Shown here piece after piece: positions 38,201 to 51,349 of a stretch of 64,000 bases of DNA (its first letter is position 1; each line of letters starts with the position of its first letter). Under the pieces are notes generated by a model that did not search any database, was not told the origin of the DNA, and saw nothing but the letters and a program-made list of their open reading frames with translations. Origin of the DNA: Seriola aureovittata (taxonomy: Eukaryota; Chordata; Actinopteri; Carangiformes; Carangidae); contig NC_079373.1 in NCBI RefSeq assembly GCF_021018895.1, forward strand, positions 11,876,501 to 11,940,500. Reading direction: 5' to 3'. The position numbers were made by a program, and so were the translations under genes.

Positions 38201-40902
38201 CTCAGTGCAGCTAATGCATGTAGGATCATTACTACAACATTTTCATACATGTTCTGGAAGCAGGTTAAGTAGTCCAGCATAATTCCCTACAGTGCTTTTT
38301 TGCCTATCATAGTTGCTAGTCATTCGCAAACAACAAACTTGTGTGCGGACCCTGTTAGCATGGTGCACTGTATGATCTTCCAAGGTAGACAACATTGTAG
38401 CAAACATACCAAAGGGCCAGTCTCCAAATAATATGATTCAGGTTACATACTGTAATCCAGGCCAACTTGCCCAATTGTTAGACAGCTCAGCCATCCTGTC
38501 ACCATCCTTGAAATTTTGGCCCAATACTTCCTGTCCCCTACACTGGAGACATATTGAAGCCTGTGTGCGCCTGTCTGTGTAGGGCCTCTGTAACTTGTGT
38601 CTAGCCAGAGGCAGGGAAGAGACCCAGGCCTAATTCTCCACATAGCTCCACAACGACAAAATGATTCATTACCATAGAAACCACTAATGTGAGTCATCTT
38701 TTGAATAATCATCAATTATTCATGGAGCAAGACTCTCAGACTGTTTTGTCTGCTTTGTAAACACAAACTAACTAACTTCCCCTCATGATTCCCAAAAATG
38801 AAACAAGTGGCTGGTTCTCATCCTGTTGTTTGTTTACTGATGGAGTGCTTAATGAAAATATATGATGTTGTGCTTTTTATACACATTTACCTTACAAACT
38901 CTAAACAAGCTTCATCTCTACAATTAGTAACTCTTCAGATACATTTTCAGATAGATTTTATGGTATTCATGAATAAATAAAAAACAGTAATGGAAAGGAT
39001 GTCTCCTTCCTCCATTATGGCCATAAGGGTGAAATAGAGCAGTGTTTAATTCGTAGCTATGCTGGAGCTGCGAGAGCTGTGACACCTCCTGTAGTGATGA
39101 GGCTGACTGGCATGGAAACGACAAACACTCTCCAGGAATCCCAAACGTGTGTTCCATCAAGTGGTGTTGATAAGTAAGCATATTCTGTCACTGAGGATCC
39201 TTGGCGTATCAGTGTCAAAGAACTCCCACTGTGTTGGATCTTGCATCGGGCTATTACGAGGAATCTTGCTGATCTCTCCTGTGGTGAGCACATGGGACAG
39301 GTCAGCTAAAATGGAGGGTGAGAACCACACCAGACTCTGGGCAATGTTAAGTCAACACCACTGAACAGTTTGTCCTGTTGAGAGGTCAGCCATCCTCACT
39401 TCCCTATGACCTTTGACCCCTGGCTTCTTGCCTCCAGCACTTTGCTGTCTGCTCTGCTCTACCTATCTATCTGTCAGTCTGTCTGTGTCAATCTCAAACA
39501 GCGCCACAACCTCAACACTGTATCTCTAATGCATTTTACTCTAAGCAAATCATTGCCATGAACAAGAGTAGAGAAAGGCTTAGCCAGCTCATCCAGCAAA
39601 AAGTCTGAATGAAATGCAACTGCTTGTGTCATGCTTCATAGATAAATGGCCTGGGACAGAGGCCAAGGCGGCATAAACCACAACAAAGACATTGTCCTTA
39701 ACATGCTCAAAGGAATAAGAGGGATTTGCTATAATACAAGACAAAAGTGTTTTTATGTTTTTTTCTTTCAACAAGGGCTTGTGTGTGACTAGTCTCAAGC
39801 TGAATTAGTCTTTCAAAATATGTTTTTTTTCCTTTTTTTCTCAGCTCAGGGCCAGGATGTCTGAAGCAGATTTCATTTCTTCATGAGGAGTAGGTGATTT
39901 CCTTGTGTATACAGAGACATGGCCCAGTTAGATAGCACTGTCTGCACAGGCTGGAGTCAGGGCTCCTCAGCCCACAGATAAGAGAAGGATGGTTTTGTGT
40001 ATGCATGCTTGTGCGCGTGAGAAGAGTGAGACAGTGAGAGAGTGCTTACAGATCCTGCGTATCTGAGGGGCAGGCCCTAGACTCTGAGTTTTGTGAGACT
40101 AATGGCTATTGAAAATAAGGAATAAGAATTCAGCATGTCTGCAGACTACACCAAATGTTTTGCAGTACCATGTTTCTTTGTTTACCTGCTGACTACATTG
40201 GGTACTGGGACAGCTATGTTACAAGTCTATGTTACAGATTAGCAAAAATGTTTATGTCAGAGGTACTTCTAGGTTTGATTATCTCAAGAAAAAAATACTT
40301 AAACTGAATTATTAAATTCATTAAAATATACATAGGTTATTAATGCTACAACTAATCCTAAAACGAACTGGTAAGCAGTAATTTTGATGGAGGGTTAACC
40401 CAACTCATTCTTAAGCAATGTATCTCTAGATGATAATGCCTACAATTTCTATAAATGCACTATGCTGAAAGTGGATAAGAGAGGGTTTTGGGAGAGGGTG
40501 GTGTGGAGAGGTGGGGTTGTTGGGTCTGCAGTGTCGGACAGAGCTGGGACACTGTCGCCTATTGATCTGTACCCCTGGCACCTCTATGCAGACTGTTTTT
40601 GAGAGCAGGTCTGCCGACCCTTTCTTTGCAGAGCCAGGCAGATTTGAGTGGTGCCGCAACCCAGCGGCTGGGATGTGCAGTGAATACAGTCTGCACAGAT
40701 AAACAGTGCCTTGTTTAGCTGTTTCTTTGCCGCTGCTGAGCCAGCTGATAACAGTGGCGGGAGGGCAGGCGGCCCTTGGCGGCAGTGGACAAGGCCTGGG
40801 GAGGCAGACACTCTGGCAACAGCAAGCTCCCTTCCCACATCCCTCACTCCCCCTCCCAGCCTGGCTAATCTCACCTCTTTTCTTTTCTGTCTCTTTTCAC
40901 AG

Positions 40903-40929
40903 GGGAGGACTGCGCCAGTTAATTGCCAA
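40903..40929 (+). other. Micro-exon-like segment between strong splice signals
   Basis: A long pyrimidine tract ending TTTTCACAG precedes 27 nt that end AA|GTGAGTG, a good donor. The 27 nt are open in all the frames I checked (one reads GLRQLIAK). No neighbouring exon or known protein is recognised. It could be an exon of a non-coding or unknown transcript, or chance. Confidence 0.2.
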
Positions 40930-41611
40930 GTGAGTGAAAATTATCAGTCAGCATGGTGAGCAGAAAGAACAGAGAGCAATGGAAATCCAGGAGACACTCA
41001 GTTAATTCATACTGACATATTCATGTGCACATGCACTACCTCACATACATGAGCATGAGGCACATTCATGCACGATATTTCTCTGTCTCTCAACACAACC
41101 ATGGCTCATTCTGAAAAGACATATTGCAATGTATGGCGAGGTTTTACTGGGTTATGATGTTTTGAAACCAACTGATCTAAATACCAGATGGAATTACATT
41201 CATTTTGGACACAGCAGGCCTCCATGTAGATGTCTGAGAAGTTGCTGCACAGAGAGGTCTACTGCGGGCCCACAGCACACAGAAGAAAGATGGGATTTGA
41301 ACTGCTCTCCCTCTCAACACCACGAGCTGTCCTCTCATTGTCTTGGCCCGGTACCAGGCTCTGGAGTAATTGCAGCAGTGTGGCATTGTGGGGAATACTT
41401 TGCATTCCTTCTTTCACAAGGAAGTTTTTCTTCTTTCCCTCCCTCACACTGCAACCTGCCACAGATAAAACATGTCTCAAACAGTGTTGTTTCCACTGTC
41501 GCTCTCAGACAATGCGGGTATGTGTGCCTGCATGTGTGTCGGGGGCAGAAGAGTGACAGAGTATCCTGCTACAATAATGAATTCCGTGTAGTGAAAGGTG
41601 GAGGAGGTGAT

Positions 41612-41612
<1 letters not shown>

Positions 41613-41664
<52 letters not shown>
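41613..41664. repeat. (GT)26 microsatellite
   Basis: A perfect GT tract of about 52 bp, 160 bp before a long A-run. Together they generate a spurious 255-codon plus-strand frame (41129-41896). Confidence 0.97.
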
Positions 41665-41665
<1 letters not shown>

Positions 41666-41820
41666 CTAAGGAGGTGGTGGGATTATCAGGAGTCACAAGT
41701 GATTAATAGGAAAAAAGCCATAAAATGGTTGGATGTGGCGTATAAAGTCTGTCAGTGTTTGGAAAGCCTGTTAACAGTCTTGGCCTACAATTTAAACAGA
41801 GCAAGTTTAATATCAATTGC

Positions 41821-41823
<3 letters not shown>

Positions 41824-41855
<32 letters not shown>
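41824..41855. repeat. 32-A homopolymer
   Basis: The longest A-run in the window. No retroposed coding sequence or clear target duplication is visible upstream, so it may be slippage growth rather than a retroposon tail. Confidence 0.95.
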
Positions 41856-41858
<3 letters not shown>

Positions 41859-44347
41859 TAACAACTCTTAAATTCCCATATCTTGTTAGGAAGTGAAGTC
41901 AATTGTGTTTTCTATTCTCCTTTTCCCATCTACAACTTCCCCCCTACCATTACAATTTATCATCTTAGCCCTTAGAACCCTGCTGATAGGCCAAACATAC
42001 CAGAGGATCAGCAATCAATAATGGGAGAATGTTTTGCCCAGAACCCACACCACCCCCATATTCTCAAGCTAAGAGGCCACATCTGCTTTTAATATCTTTG
42101 CCTCTGTGTTGCAAAGTTACACAATCATGATCAAGTGTGCTTTCTGAAAGGCAGAAAAACTCACAAATACAGACAAGGACTCATGCCAATACCAACACAA
42201 ACATACACCCTTTTATGGCACACCAAAGGAATGAAGGACAAGCTGTCACTGTGATCACTGGGCTTGGTGGATATAATATATAACATGTAGCTGGGGTACT
42301 AGCATATCCCTGGAGGATATTGTGGAATCAATAATCAAGCTGAAAGAAAATGTTTTATTACAGAAATATGCAGATACTTTAAAAATGTTATGGCTCTAGT
42401 GGAATATGGATCCAATGTTTTTACAATCAATATCCAGGACTGAACTTATTTTTTTCTCTGTGGCAAAAATTGTAAATAACAACAAAAGGAAAATCCATTT
42501 ATCTGCCATTCATATGTTAACATAATTCACTTATATGATTTTCACAAAAATTAAGGGAACGATGACTTGTTTTGTTAGAGAAAGCAGCATCCTGTCAGCC
42601 TTTCCTCCGCATACTGTTGTTGCAACTTTATCTTTGTTGTTTTCCACAATGACCACATTTTGAAAGAACTACATTGGAATGAATCTCCTACTGAGAATTC
42701 CCCCGATATGTTACAAAGCTGGAAGGATGCCATTGGCTGGTTGGTCCCAGCTTTAAGCTCCTCATGCACAGTATGACAGCCATTATGACTCCAGATCACC
42801 TTACACTGCACTTCCCAAGTGGCTCTGGGATTCCTGCAGTAACACTTAGATGTCAAGTTATGAGCACCGTGGAGAGACAGTGAAATTTTTCAAGAACTTG
42901 TGCACCTCCCTGGGGGGTGATGGCATGCTTCTGATTACCACACCTGTAAAATTGTGGATGAAGCTAGTTACTTATTTACTTCTTTATTGTTTATTATGGA
43001 AGACCAAGTATAAAACAAAATCCTTGAGTTTCAAAATGAGATCCCTGTCATTGTACATCAACTAAGTATAAACCAAAACAAGATGTACAATAACATTGGC
43101 TATATGTAATGTCTATACAAACAATACTCAACTAATAGGTCCAAAAACGAAGCAAAGAAAAGAATTAGCGAAATCACTCTTTGTCTTTGCCATCTCTCCT
43201 GACAAAGTTTTGCAGTGACCACATTTTTGTGAGTTTTCCTTTCTTCCATTGTGATCCTATGCTGGCATTCCTTTGGCTCTTTTTACGACTATGCCAGCTC
43301 AGACTGGCTCAGCTCTGCCAAGCACAAACACAGCACTGTTGGTTTATGGCATTCTCTGATTCTGTACAGCAAGCCCTCCATTATAATTATCAGTGCAATT
43401 AGCTGATTCACAACATTTTAACACTGTGCCTCAACATACTCAGACATCTCATCAGTCACAGTTTAAAGCCTTCTGTCTCAGTGGGAAGCTATTCAGCATA
43501 CTTGGGAACTCTCTCTCGTGCTGGATGGGTGCCACTAAAAAGTTACGATCTAGAGACTCAAATTCATAAATTAAATGGACTGATGGAATGCATCACACCT
43601 TTTCCATATTTCACATGACTAATTTGAGTGTGTTTGCTGTGACAGGCACATACAGGTAGTCACTCAAAGTCGCTGTCTTTGGTTGGAGACTAATGGACGA
43701 AGACAATGGGGCAATGTTTACCTGAAAAGATGGAAAAGCCAAGTGAAGTACGCACTTTTTGCATAAGACATCTATCCACAGACATGCCACTACACCTCTG
43801 TCACTGCCTTGCCCCCACCCTGTTACACAACACCCAACTATAATTACATGCCAAAGGTGCACAGATGCTACCTTTTTTATATTCATTTTTAAAATAACAT
43901 ATGACTCGACTCGTTAGAAGTACTCAAACTGGTTATCGGCACTGATAGAGGCTTATATATATGCTATATTGACTGGTTCAGAAAGAAATTATATATATAT
44001 CATAAATAATATCCTCATAAATAAATATCTTTGCCTGAGGTCTATAGCTGGTAAATGTCATAGGTTTCATACCACACCCAAGCCTGTTTGTCCACTACCA
44101 CCAAGTAGGGGTGCTGGCCATGAGTCAGCCCCAGACAAAGCAAACAATGACCTGACCTTGATGATGGAGATAGAGTTAGCATGTCACCAGAGGATGGGTG
44201 ATAACATTTGTGACCTATGCCTCTGGCCAGCTTTGTGCCTGGCTGGCGCTCTGCTGGTGCCATTCTGTCTTCTGCGCACCAGCTGATTGAATGCTTCTTG
44301 TCTTTTTCTCACAGCAGATTGCAAACTGTCTAGCCATCCTTGAATTA

Positions 44348-44359
44348 CCCCCCCCCCCC
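44348..44359. repeat. 12-C homopolymer
   Basis: A run of 12 C in intergenic DNA. A similar 14-C run is at 56034-56047. Confidence 0.9.
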
Positions 44360-47030
44360 AACTCCACCCATATCGCCACGCACGACTGCACACTGTGAAG
44401 CAGTGAACGCTCCCAGTGCTATCTGCTTCATCAGACCCTGATGATAGTGTGGAGACTGGCGTCTGAGCTGGCCGATAGCCGTCGGGCGCTCTGTGTTCAT
44501 AAATAGAGATGTGCAAGAATGGAAAATTATCATGAACCCATTCTATTCTTTCCTCTCTATCTATAATGCTGTTACATCATCATCATCATCATTAGCACAT
44601 TCACCTTTATCTCAGTTTGATTCACAGATGATCCTTTTGTTTTTTGTAAGAGAAAAGATGTACAGTATATATTTCCAGCCTGCTGGACTTTATCGCTCTC
44701 TAATGTTGATTTCTATAAAAAACATCATGTGCGCAGGAGAACGTGCCTCTCTACATGTCTCCCTCTTCCTTACTTTCCTCGTCAGTTGAAAGGTGAGGTG
44801 ATTACAGTTCAGAGGTTGTGTACTGGTCTGCTGTGCATGTGTGCTGCTGCTTCCTGTCGACTGTAAGTCTACTGGTAGTCTGGCGATGGGGTCACCACAC
44901 AGGACTTTGTATTCAAAGAGGAGAACAAACAGAGGAGACCTTGAGCCTCTAAACCCTCCCCCACCCCCCAGTCTCCTTCCAAATATCAGTGACTAAAGGC
45001 TCAGTGACAATGCTCATGTTCACATCAGGGATGTGTGTGGGCAATGACTGGGAAGAGGTTCTCACTCCCAAATTAAGCTTAAAGATCAAACGTTTGAGAG
45101 AATTAGCCCTCATTTCAACTTTTTCATTAGTTCATGAAAAGACAGTGTAACATAACATGGATTTGCTGTGAAATAAATCCACAGCAACACTCCAAGGCAG
45201 TGAATCCTTAGCTTTTCCAGCTGACTGGCTGCTCTGATTGTAGCCATGCTAAGCGGGGTCAGTGGAGACTCCCAGTAAATGGCCGTGTCGCCAGTGCTCT
45301 CTGTTGCTGAGTCGACTGACGAAATAATGAACCGCACAGGCTTGTTTGATTTCCTCTGGAGACAGCTCAGCAGGAGTCTGATCCACATACAGCCCTGGCT
45401 CCCACTAACCCAATCTGCTTCACCCCGCTCTTTCTCTCTGTCTCTGACTGAGAGACGGCGTCTACACAAGCCTTTTTAGGGTACATCTATTCACTGTGAT
45501 TTATCGTAAATTAAAAAGCTGGGAGCTCAGTTGCACAGCTAAAATGCCCTCTCTGACTGCCTGGCCCTGCTCCACACTGTCTGAGCTGGATTCCATTTCC
45601 TCTCATGTCCATTTCGTTGCTATTGTAGCAGACCAATAATTCTCATGAAATTGTGTGTTTCCAAGGAAAGGTTCATTTAGCCTGCAGTTTGCGGTGCATA
45701 CTGATCATGCTAAAATTAGACAGCTGGCATGTATGAATATTTTATATACCACAATATTATGTAGCTGTACATATAGACTGGGCTGTCAGGTACAAAAAAA
45801 GTGAAAATAGTGATTTTGGACAGACTGCACTGCACTATGGCAGAAACTTAATTATGGGTCCGTGATATTACAGTGCAAAATTCAGAGAGCCTGGTAAAGG
45901 CACAGTCATGAAGGAGCCCACCGAATCCAGTATTTTTCTGGGAAACAAGGAGGCTGGCTCGCATGCAGGCAGTCAGTGGTGATGTGTCTTGGCAGGCACA
46001 GATAGGGGCAGTGTAGTCATGGACCCAGTCATCATCATCTGGCTGCACATTCCTACCCTATCTGTGCAGTAAACTGGATCTCCTTCTCCCTCTTATCAGC
46101 TGTCAGGAATTTTCTATCAGAGGCCCTCTTTCTCTCTCTCTCCCTCACTATCTCTTTTGCTCTCTTACTCTGACTCCCTTGCTCTTTTTTTCTCTCTTCC
46201 TGTCCCTTCCTTGAAGCTGCAGAGCTGACACAGAGCAGAAACGGTTAATGTTCATTAAGATAAGGAAGCAAGGAGATGTCAGGCGGCTCCTAGGACAGCC
46301 TGGAACCCAAACAGCTCTGGTGCCTACTGCGTCACCACAGCAAGAGGCCCTCTGCCATTCACATACGGTGGACCCATCACAAGCTATTCTCGCCCATTTC
46401 TTTATATCTCTTATTTTCAGAATGTTTTATAGAGAAAAAAAATAGGCGTTTTTATTTTTCGAAATACTGCCTCTTCTGAATAACATTTAGTCAAAAATCA
46501 GTCAGTTGTTATATTTCTGTGCATTTCCAGATCAAGGCCAACAATATCCATTCATGAGGCAAAAAAATGGTCTCTATTATTTTTTTTTTGTCTATTTGTT
46601 TTTATTTGATGCTATTTTAATTTATTGTATTGTCATCTTCATTGTATCTTTATACTTTATACAATGTTGCATTTCTTTTCCTCATGGAAAGCCATTTTGC
46701 CTTTAAAAAGTAATTTTTCTTTCCATTTAACTTAGGAGACGAGAGAGGCCAACTCCTCTTCATCTTCTTCTTAGCTAAAAGCATATGAAACTAGAAAATT
46801 CCAGGGAAATTTTGAGTGCCACGGGGGCTACTGCCGGGATGATTACATGATTTATTTCCAGTGTTCAAAAGTCACCCTGATCATATTCTGGTTTTGAGAA
46901 ATGTCTTGATATAAAAGACTCTCATATAAAACAATGTCAGATCCCTCCATCATGTATTATGTGGGAAATATCTCATATTCTGTGTTGTTTTTTTAATAAA
47001 ACAAGAGGCAATATGTCTTCAAACTGGCAT

Positions 47031-47383
47031 TTAAAGGGTTAAAATCCTGAAAACTAATAAACATTTGGCAGGTTTGAGCAGAACTGAAGTGGTTTAAGAG
47101 ATGTATGCAAAAAAAAGCAGAAAAAAATATTGATATATGATGATTTTATAGCATTGTGTGTCCTTTTTTGGACGCGAGGAACCCCAGAGGGTACAAAATG
47201 TGTTACCAGTGTATAATAGACCTGTAACAGTAACTGACATTAGATTTTAAAAAATATGTCAAAAAAGACACTTTCTTGCAGAAATCCATACCTTCAGCTG
47301 TAACAAGCCAAAATGATCAGCAAATCAAAAAAGAAAAGTGAAGAAAATGTCCAAAAAAGGACAGAGGGACCCCTGAGAGTTAA
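47031..47383. repeat. TTAA-bounded dispersed repeat with mirrored GTCC-A6/T6-GGAC motifs
   Basis: The segment starts in TTAAAGGGTTAA (47031-47042) and ends GGGACCCCTGAGAGTTAA (47383). Inside, GTCC-T6-GGAC (47160-47173) and GTCC-A6-GGAC (47349-47362) are reverse complements of each other. TTAA borders suggest a piggyBac-type non-autonomous element. I believe similar sequence is repeated in other fish genomes but cannot confirm it. It has no coding capacity. Confidence 0.5.
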
Positions 47384-47731
47384 TAAATCCCATGAACCGC
47401 TATTTAAATTACCACTATTATGTTTTTTTCTGTGCTAAATTTAACATTACTGGGGAGGAGAGCAACGCGACTAGAAGTGACAGCGAGAGAGGGCGAGTAG
47501 CTTCTCCTCTCCTCTGTCTCAGCGGAGACCGTCACAACTTCATTCACACTTTTAACAAAACAAAAAAAAAAGTAACGAAGGAAGCAGTAAATGGACTTAC
47601 ATATTTAAGACCTAACTAAATGTAATTTAAGACCTAACATGTGGCTAATGTAAAGCTAGCAGAGCTTGGAGAGTTGGTTATCTGGTTGCTAGGCGCACGC
47701 ACGCACACACGCACACAGGTCAGGAGCTGCC

Positions 47732-47745
47732 GTTGCCATGGCAAT
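47732..47745. promoter_or_regulatory. RFX/X-box-like palindrome
   Basis: GTTGCCATGGCAAT: GTTGCC, 2-bp spacer, GGCAAT, one base from the X-box consensus GTNRCC-N(0-3)-RGYAAC. A partial match, GTTGCTAGG, lies 47 bp upstream (47685-47693). No gene is recognised next to it. Confidence 0.4.
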
Positions 47746-48417
47746 GTGAAAATCTGCCCACAATTTGGCTTCTACATGGCTTCAAACAATTGCAAATTAT
47801 GAGAAAACCGTTACTTCTTTTCAAAAACCGAAAACACCGGGACAGACACTGAAGCTAGAAGTTTCTTACAGTCTCTATTTTATTCAGATATTCCATAAAA
47901 TGAGTGAGTAAGCTCAGTGCGAAGACAGAGTGAGATTCTTTTGAAAAAAAAAAGATGATTACATTAGGTGTCAATGAGAGTGAGACAGGTATTGCTGCCG
48001 GACTCTGCACCCCAGTTTAAATTTTGTGCAGACCCTGCCTGTCAAAGTTACATTTTATGAATCCCAACAACTATGTCTACATTTTGAGAAAGAATTATTT
48101 GTCTCCGTTTTACGTTTTGGCCGCGAGCTTGAGTTAAAAATAAAAATAAAGGTTATTTTTTACTGCTTCACGCACTCTAGCCAACTGACGCTGTCACTCA
48201 CTTTGAAGAAAAAGTGATTTCCACTCCTTCTTTGAGTGCTCATAGTTTGAAAGGTTTACATGTTATGTAAAAACAGTTGTTGTGTTTTGAAGAGAGCAGA
48301 AGTTTTCCTCCGTTTTATAGTTTGAATCACATTTCTACGTGCAGGTATGAGAGAGCTGGGTGATGCATTAATGCATTATTTATTCCCAGTATTTTGGGAA
48401 TAACTTTGGGAAAAATT

Positions 48418-48459
48418 GAGGCACTCCTCTCAGCTATTCTAGCTGTAGAGGAGTGCCTC
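48418..48459. repeat. Strong hairpin: 18-bp stem, 5-nt loop, one bulge
   Basis: GAGGCACTCCTCT (48418-48430) pairs with 48447-48459, and CAGCT (48431-48435) pairs with AGCTG (48441-48445), leaving loop ATTCT and one bulged T at 48446. Two more palindromes precede it: ATGCATTAATGCAT (48363-48376) and TTATTCCCA/TGGGAATAA (48380-48403). The stem is shorter than normal for a microRNA precursor. A transposon end is possible. Confidence 0.9.
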
Positions 48460-51185
48460 GGAGCTGAGCACCCGTGGCACTAATGAAATTATGTAAGCCT
48501 GCATTAACATTGGTCTTTATTTCTAATCTCATGCTTTTAGTTCAAAATGTACAACACTCTATTTAACAGCTATAGAAATTAGTAAATTATAAAGAATTAG
48601 ATCAAATGTTGATGTAAAATGTTAAAAACTAGTACTATGAAATGATTCAGACAAATATACAATTAGTCTGAATAATCAACAGTATATTCATCAAATATAT
48701 AATTTGATAATTCCCAGGAAGTTCATGTTTATTTCATTACAACTATTTTATTTGTATATTTAAGCATTTTTCTTATGACACTTTTATTTCATAATGTCAC
48801 CTTTTATGACAGTGGGTTGTTAGGCCATGAAAATAAAGTTACTTGATCATTTAACAATGTATTCTTTCATTCATGTAGTTTACTGTATTTATTTATATAT
48901 TATATTATTGTTATCTCTTTAATAGAATATTATTGACATGAATGATATTTAATAGAGCTTAAGTAATTCATTACAAAACAAGAATAACTCATCATTAAGT
49001 CATAAAATCCCTTACACAACAACATCTAAAGATACTGAAATAGTACAAAACTTTCTGTTTATTTCTACAACTGGAGTTCCTTCTGTGGAGATTTTATGAG
49101 AGCATCTCTGATGAGTAAAAGTTAAAAAAAAACTGGAGTACCACTTCACTACTGTCCTGTCCTGCATGTCAACATCTGGCCTCCACACACTGAGCTGAAA
49201 TATGGCTACAATTCATGCCACTGTGCCCATAATCCTGTAGTATCAAAGCATAGGCAGAGGGGTCTCTCTTTCCTCTCTCTCCCTCCCATTCGACCCCGTG
49301 TGATGACAGACCCCTGAGAGGAGCCCTTTGTTGGTAATTGAGCTTACCTCATTTTCAAAATACCAGGAGCCCTGCTGGATAATAAAATAGTGCCTATACT
49401 GGGGTACATATTTCTGGCAGAAACCAAACAGCTCTGTGCACAGAAAACAGAGCTGTACTTGTTGAATTAGACTAGAAAGAAGGAAAAGGTTTGTTTTTTT
49501 CATTCCCTGACTTTTCTTTGGTCAAGATTTTTTCCCCCACTGCCTTAACTACAGTGGGAGAGTGGCCTTGTGTGGAGACTGGATCGTTGGGACCTTAGTA
49601 ATATCTACCAGGGAGCCTGTAATTACTCAGACAGCACTGCTGCCATCAGGCCACACCCCCAGCACTCTGCAGGCCTGGCAGCCTGTAAACGTGTCAGTGA
49701 CAGGATGTCTCTCCTCTTCTCTTATACACTTTCTTACACACAAGAGGAAGGTCGAGCACACTCTCTAAGAGAATACAAAGTAGAGAAGTGACCTTTAATG
49801 TCCACCCATTTGTACTAGAAGATGGACAATCTCCAAACACGTTCTTTTCCCTTAAACTGCAGTTTACACAGCTATGTATGTTATGTATGTTAGTATGCCA
49901 TTTAGTATTACAATGCTGGGTTTGTACCAATGTGACAACAGCTCCTGGGTCATGTAAGCAATGTTTTTTTGAAAAATCAGGACATAATTAATGTCCCATT
50001 AATAATCAGATTAATAATTCAAGAGCCATTTCCAACAATAATCCGAATCACTGAAAATTCACATCCAACCACAACAAAAGAAATAAGGAAGGAATGTTCA
50101 AGAGGAACTTCAGATAACAGTGCAATGTGGACAACATCTTCCATACTGTTGGTGAAGCTAGCAACACAGTTGCAGGTGATCATACATAGGCATACAGGAA
50201 TGCTTTCCTCCTTCTTACTTGTAACTTGCACACAATCTCTAAGTACTGGCTATCTTACCATCAGTGTGGAGGCTGGCAGACACAAGTCTTTGAAATGTGA
50301 TCCTGTCCCAGCCAAGTCCTGCCTCCCTCACCCTAATTGGATGATTATATCCAGAACAACATTATTTTAACTTGGAGTGAGACGTGGGAGTCCTTTAATG
50401 CTGAGTAAATTCCTCTTGACTTGCTATTTGTACCCGTGGTAAAGAGTTACCAACTTCACACTGTTATGAGTGCCAGTTTGTTTGACTGTGTTATAAACCA
50501 ATTGAAGTGTAAAGTGTCTCTAAATTCACGGTGAATACAGCTCCTTGGATAGAGTCCACATCGTGATGTCAGCACAATGAAAACATGCACTGCTGACATG
50601 GGGAAAAGTAGTCCATACACAATGCTTTTCAGATAAAGCATCAACTGGCCACAGAAATTGCATGAGAATTAGTGCCCAATTGCATAATATATGGGGTTGA
50701 TTGCTCTCAAATTGGCTTGAAAAATTGCTCTTGCATCCCTCAGAATCTGTCAAAAGCAACCAGCATATGAACAGTGACAGAAGTATTAGTCCAACTGACA
50801 TAAATTCACTGTGCAATGCAGAAGGACGTGTACTTGGCAAATTATTCCGGTCAAAGGGCACTCCTTTTTTCTTTACATGAGTTGGCTCTTTAGTGGTCTA
50901 CAGAGAAGGCAGATTGCGGGCCCTCTTGGTTACTCAAACATTCATTTGAAGGCTAGGTCAGGACTGGGAACAAAGCAAGGCTCCGCTTGGCCTTGTCAGG
51001 GCTTTAGCTATTTCAGTGGTCATCCGTATATCAAAAAATCCTAAAAACAGACAAAGCCTCTTGAATATTTGCTTAAACTTTCAATGCCCCATAATCATGC
51101 CAGTAATGATAGTGTGTTTGCTTTGTCCAAACACCAGGGGCTCTGTTCTAAACACATAGAAACATACGCACACACACAGGCATAT

Positions 51186-51349
<164 letters not shown>

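Larger units (their letters stand above)
32101..47030. other. Intergenic DNA, middle part: no gene recognised
   Basis: Holds three GT microsatellites (32919, 35179, 41613), a 32-A run (41824), a C-run (44348), an ATC tract (about 44577-44592) and pyrimidine-rich sequence (35460-35680) that creates a false 178-codon frame. Blocks at about 34210-34400, 37370-37760, 38440-38720, 40650-40930 and 44040-44300 are less AT-rich and of high complexity. No tRNA, rRNA or recognisable coding exon was seen. Confidence 0.7.

Noticed and set aside
41824..41855. Poly-A tail of a processed pseudogene
   Set aside because: No intronless coding relic, polyadenylation signal or flanking direct repeat could be seen upstream.
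41129..41896. 255-codon plus-strand reading frame
   Set aside because: It runs through a GT microsatellite and a 32-A run, giving Cys-Val and Lys tracts. The rest matches no protein family.
48418..48459. MicroRNA precursor
   Set aside because: Pairing stops after 18 bp and does not continue into the flanks. A typical precursor needs about 30 paired bases, and a 5-nt loop is too small.
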